Part shown: positions 5,741 to 5,973 of the stretch, one piece after another
Layout of the letters: every line of letters begins with the position of its first letter
How positions within the stretch are numbered: position 1 is the first letter of the stretch
NCBI GenBank assembly: GCA_025457985.1
Contig: JALOTI010000131.1
Location: 1-5,973 of the forward strand
Reading direction: 5' to 3'
From: Leptospira sp.
GTDB lineage: Bacteria > Spirochaetota > Leptospiria > Leptospirales > Leptospiraceae
DNA: 5,973 nt
Made by a program: the position numbers and the translations under genes
The notes under the pieces: model-generated
Database searches by the model: none
Seen by the model: only the letters and a program-made list of their open reading frames with translations
What the model was told of the DNA's origin: nothing

Positions 5741-5973
5741 TCATTCAATCCCACGCAAAGTCTCAATGACTTGTCTAGGTTTTAGTCGGTGACCCATAGC
5801 TATCGGTACATCGTTTGACCGCTCTCGTGTGACAATACGAATACCGCCCCAGCCAAAAATACTTGCCTGTCGTAAGAAGCGACTACTGGTATTCGACGCC
5901 TTTGAAGACATCGATTCCATTCTATGATAACCACTTTGTTGAGCTGATGGGACGTTAAACGCTCGCTGGCAAG
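5741..5973 (-). CDS. Unidentified reading frame, C-terminal part, entering from the right edge
   Basis: On the minus strand a frame is open from the window edge to TGA at 5743-5741, giving 76 residues that end in IAMGHRLKPRQVIETLRGIE. It is basic and Ser-rich (RMESMSSKASNTSSRFLRQA in the middle), then has GWGGIRIVTRERSNDVP. I recognise no family. A second minus-strand frame (edge to TAG at 5802-5800, 57 residues, containing RRRIPVVASYDRQVFLAG) is also open, so the coding frame is not certain and one of the two must be a shadow. Base composition over 5761-5973 is about 47% GC by hand count, somewhat above the neighbouring genes, which hints at a different origin. Position next to the broken panB makes a mobile-element or cargo gene plausible, but nothing in the residues proves a transposase. 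An ATG at 5920 could be an internal start of a 59-residue protein. Confidence 0.35.
   Translation of the reverse strand, partial: CQRAFNVPSAQQSGYHRMESMSSKASNTSSRFLRQASIFGWGGIRIVTRERSNDVPIAMGHRLKPRQVIETLRGIE

Noticed and set aside
5800..5973. The frame with RIPVVASYDRQVFLAG as the lost PanB N-terminus in another frame
   Set aside because: It superficially resembles the start of PanB (KIxVVTAYD) but lacks the following VGDSLG and DMPF-type motifs and soon hits a stop, so the likeness is probably chance.

Overview
The window looks like a piece of a Leptospira chromosome. The DNA is AT-rich, codon use favours A/T third positions, and the proteins match my memory of Leptospira relatives (the ABC-F protein, the AroG-like DAHP synthase, the PanB tail and a VapB-type antitoxin). 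The genus is an inference, and no database search was possible. Ordinary housekeeping genes fill bases 1 to about 5060. From there to the right edge the sequence looks rearranged.

Left part (1-1700). The window opens inside the 3' end of an unidentified plus-strand gene (stop at 142-144). Its stop codon overlaps the start of a second unidentified gene (138-572, 144 aa). That gene converges on a minus-strand YihY/BrkB-family membrane protein (569-1405), and the two stop codons share the bases TTAA. A roughly 110-base divergent gap follows. Next come a small highly charged 55-aa protein (1516-1683) and a clear rho-independent terminator (1694-1713).

Middle part (1727-5053). Three plus-strand genes are packed with gaps of 2 and 1 bases, so they probably form one operon: an ABC-F ATPase (TTG start, no visible Shine-Dalgarno, only 13 bases after the terminator), a single-domain rhodanese resembling the C-terminal domain of MoeB/MoeZ proteins, and a class I DAHP synthase that opens the shikimate pathway. 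The DAHP synthase keeps its catalytic residues and most of the phenylalanine-sensing residues of the E. coli AroG isoform.

Right part (5054-5973). Two 10-bp palindromes 22 bp apart lie directly before the start of a VapB-type antitoxin that keeps only about 27 recognisable residues. The antitoxin reading frame then runs into the 3' end of a minus-strand panB. That panB has an intact C-terminus but lacks about the first 100 residues of the enzyme, including two active-site aspartates. Beyond the break lie a small cluster of GAATG repeats and a slightly GC-richer stretch with an unidentified minus-strand reading frame leaving the window. I read this as a rearrangement scar: a degraded toxin-antitoxin locus on one side of panB and a foreign or rearranged segment that removed its 5' end on the other. 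I see no complete novel system. The most interesting points are the solo operator with an antitoxin stub, the decapitated panB, and the small gene plus terminator in front of the ABC-F gene.
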